Part shown: positions 62,702-64,000 of the stretch, one piece after another
Layout of the letters: the number at the start of each line of letters is the position of its first letter
Numbering within the stretch: the first letter of the stretch is position 1
DNA from: JAOTZA01 sp965224065
Lineage (GTDB): Bacteria; Acidobacteriota; Thermoanaerobaculia; Multivoradales; JAHEKO01
Assembly (NCBI GenBank): GCA_965224065.1
Contig: CBDCYF010000005.1
Span: 1 to 64,000 of the forward strand
Length of the DNA: 64,000 bases
Reading direction: 5' to 3'
Position numbers and translations under genes: made by a program
The notes under the pieces: model-generated
Databases searched by the model: none
Seen by the model: the letters and a program-made list of their open reading frames with translations, nothing else
What the model was told of the DNA's origin: nothing

Positions 62702-63424
62702 ATGACCCCGCCGTTTCTCCTTTTCCAGGCACGCGACCCGGGCGACCCGATGCTGGAGCAGGAGAGGCGCTGTTTTGCCCGCACGATCGGCGTCGACGAG
62801 AGCGAGATCGACACTCATAACGTGGCCCTGCGGCCGCCGAGCTCCGACTCGGTGCACCGTCATCGCGCCCTCCTGATCGGAGGCAGTGGCGATTACCTGG
62901 TGAGCAAGCGGAACCTGCCCCGGTTTGACGATCTGCTGGCCGTGTTCCGCGACATCGCCGAGACCGGGTTCCCGACCTTTGCTTCTTGTTTTGGATTTCA
63001 GATACTGGTCGAGGCCCTGGGCGGGCGCGTCGTGCTCGACACCGAGAACGCCGAGGTCGGAACCTATGAGATGCGGTTGACCGCGGAAGGCGAGGCCGAC
63101 CCGCTGGTGGGGATCCTGCCCCCGCGCTTTCTGGCGCAGCAGGGGCACAAGGACCGGGCGGAACGGCTGCCCCCGGAGGCGATCCACCTCGCGTCGAGCC
63201 GGCGCTCGCCGTTTCAGGCCTTTCGGCTCCGCGGCAAGCCGGTGTGGGCCACCCAGTTTCATCCCGAGTTGACCTTCGAGGACAACCGAGCGCGCTTCGA
63301 GTCCTACCGGGCGAACTACCGCGACCATCTGGATCTCGCCGACGATGGTGGCGAGCAGGTGTCGTTTGTCGACAGCCCGGAGCCGGCGCGACTGCTCCCC
63401 GAGTTCGTCCGCCAACTCGGTTGA
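62702..63424 (+). CDS. Class I glutamine amidotransferase-like protein
   Basis: A 240-residue stand-alone GATase-1 domain with nucleophile C96 (FASCFGFQ) and H187/E189 (TQFHPEL), the full catalytic triad. The oxyanion/glycine region is LIGGSGDYLV. Such proteins resemble the GMP synthase amidotransferase domain and gamma-glutamyl hydrolases such as PuuD; without a synthetase partner the acceptor is unknown. It could release ammonia for an unlinked enzyme or hydrolyse gamma-glutamyl compounds. It converges with the HExxH gene. Confidence 0.9.
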   Translation: MTPPFLLFQARDPGDPMLEQERRCFARTIGVDESEIDTHNVALRPPSSDSVHRHRALLIGGSGDYLVSKRNLPRFDDLLAVFRDIAETGFPTFASCFGFQILVEALGGRVVLDTENAEVGTYEMRLTAEGEADPLVGILPPRFLAQQGHKDRAERLPPEAIHLASSRRSPFQAFRLRGKPVWATQFHPELTFEDNRARFESYRANYRDHLDLADDGGEQVSFVDSPEPARLLPEFVRQLG

Positions 63425-63432
63425 GTCACCGG

Positions 63433-63939
63433 TCAACCCCGGCCGGAGGCGCCGGTCAGTTGGCGGAAAAGGCTGGACTCGCGCTTGAAGAAGCCCTCGG
63501 TGTGGAAGCTCTCGGCCAGCGAGAAGTGCTCGTAGTCGAGATGGTGGCAGAGCTCGTGGAGGACTGTTCGGAAAAAGGTCCGAAAGGCCACGACTTGGCG
63601 CCGCTTGGCAGTCCTCATCCAAACGGTGATGCGAGCCTCCCGGCCCTCTTCGGACGGCTCGTAGAGCCCATGGAGCTCACCCCAGTTTCTGCTCGGCCGT
63701 GCGGCTAGCACCCGGATGCTGCAGTCCGGGACGGCGAGCTGGCGGTTGAGCTCGTCGAGGAATTCCTGGCAGGCCAAGGTCAGGGCCGAGCGGTCCTCGG
63801 CCTCGAGTGCCTGGCGGACTTCGCCGACGACCGGTGACAGGGCCTCCGATCCAGGCAGGGGGATTTGGGTCAGCGCGTCGCTCTGCCGATAGACGCGCTG
63901 ATGGCGCTTGCTCAGGCGATGGTAGTAGTCGAAAGCCAA
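63433..63939 (-). CDS. Small HExxH zinc-peptidase-like protein
   Basis: TTG 63939 is used as the start; the -10-like box at 63957-63952 fits it and no ATG precedes the conserved part. The 168-residue protein carries a zinc-binding motif HELCHHLD (H128, E129, H132) inside TVLHELCHHLDYEHF, with a further His in SFHTEGFF as possible third ligand. The helix layout recalls SprT/Wss1-like minimal proteases (gluzincin or metzincin-like). No signal peptide, so cytoplasmic. The target is unknown. A strong terminator lies just upstream of it (from another gene), at the window edge. Confidence 0.82.
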   Translation of the reverse strand: MAFDYYHRLSKRHQRVYRQSDALTQIPLPGSEALSPVVGEVRQALEAEDRSALTLACQEFLDELNRQLAVPDCSIRVLAARPSRNWGELHGLYEPSEEGREARITVWMRTAKRRQVVAFRTFFRTVLHELCHHLDYEHFSLAESFHTEGFFKRESSLFRQLTGASGRG

Positions 63940-63951
63940 CGGTCTCTTGTG

Positions 63952-63957
63952 AGTCTA
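63952..63957 (-). promoter_or_regulatory. -10-like box TAGACT for the HExxH gene
   Basis: TAGACT on the minus strand, 12 bases before TTG 63939. It is the same hexamer as for the HtrA-type gene at 19030. Confidence 0.5.
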
Positions 63958-63995
63958 GAAAAAAGCCCCGAGGCGTCTCCACCTCGGGGCTTTTT
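63958..63995. terminator. Bidirectional-type rho-independent terminator at the window end
   Basis: AAAAAAGCCCCGAGG and CCTCGGGGCTTTTT pair around CGTCTCCA. It probably ends a gene beyond the right edge on the minus strand. Confidence 0.85.
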
Positions 63996-64000
63996 GGTCT

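Overview
The window is GC-rich, gene-dense chromosomal DNA from a Gram-negative bacterium. It encodes a TonB-dependent receptor, an outer-membrane beta-barrel, an RND pump, several lipoproteins and many secreted enzymes. The mix (DUF4388 and DUF3014 proteins, a Hanks-type kinase with an extracellular sensor, an unsplit GcvP, secreted beta-propeller/cytochrome c and PQQ-type dehydrogenases) fits an Acidobacteriota-like lineage best. This is an inference: no rRNA, tRNA or other phylogenetic marker was seen. No prophage, IS transposase, CRISPR array or plasmid gene was found.

Layout. 0-6.5 kb: a coiled-coil SH3 protein, then an Elp3-type radical-SAM tRNA modification enzyme divergent from a Trm9/ALKBH8-like methyltransferase, a membrane protein and a DUF72 protein. 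6.5-8.4 kb: small orphan genes and a nucleotidyltransferase two-gene unit. 8.4-20 kb: an envelope/oxidation block with a di-heme beta-propeller cytochrome, a TonB receptor, two paralogous PQQ-type sugar dehydrogenases around a retropepsin-like lipoprotein, and an HtrA-type protease. 20-26 kb: SGNH protein, dynamin-like GTPase, Nudix hydrolase, S1/P1 nuclease, OsmC and a secreted isoaspartyl peptidase. 26-36 kb: an MrfA-like helicase fused to an MrfB-like exonuclease, ornithine aminotransferase, LOG protein plus EamA transporter, PlsC-like acyltransferase, FabI and DUF4388. 36-49 kb: MscS-like channel, outer-membrane barrel, GcvP, LysM/FecR protein, sensor Ser/Thr kinase, GGDEF-EAL protein, Lon-domain protein and aldo/keto reductase. 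49-64 kb: DUF3014, SppA, M23 and M48 peptidases, a cation/proton antiporter, and an LEA2 lipoprotein-RND adaptor-RND permease run followed by two paralogous unknown secreted or anchored proteins, a class I amidotransferase and an HExxH protein.

Three features run through the whole window. First, at least four families of short non-coding repeats sit between genes, and one REP-like pair sits in frame inside the Trm9-like gene. Second, more than ten genes have a TAnnnT (-10-like) box only 5-14 bases before the start codon, usually without a good Shine-Dalgarno, which suggests leaderless or nearly leaderless transcripts. Third, convergent neighbours are packed tightly, with several 3' ends overlapping by 4 to 67 bases.

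The best candidates for new biology are the predicted bacterial Elp3/Trm9-like wobble-uridine pathway, the MrfA-MrfB single-chain fusion, the mobile repeat families, and the pair of duplicated-domain proteins behind the RND pump.
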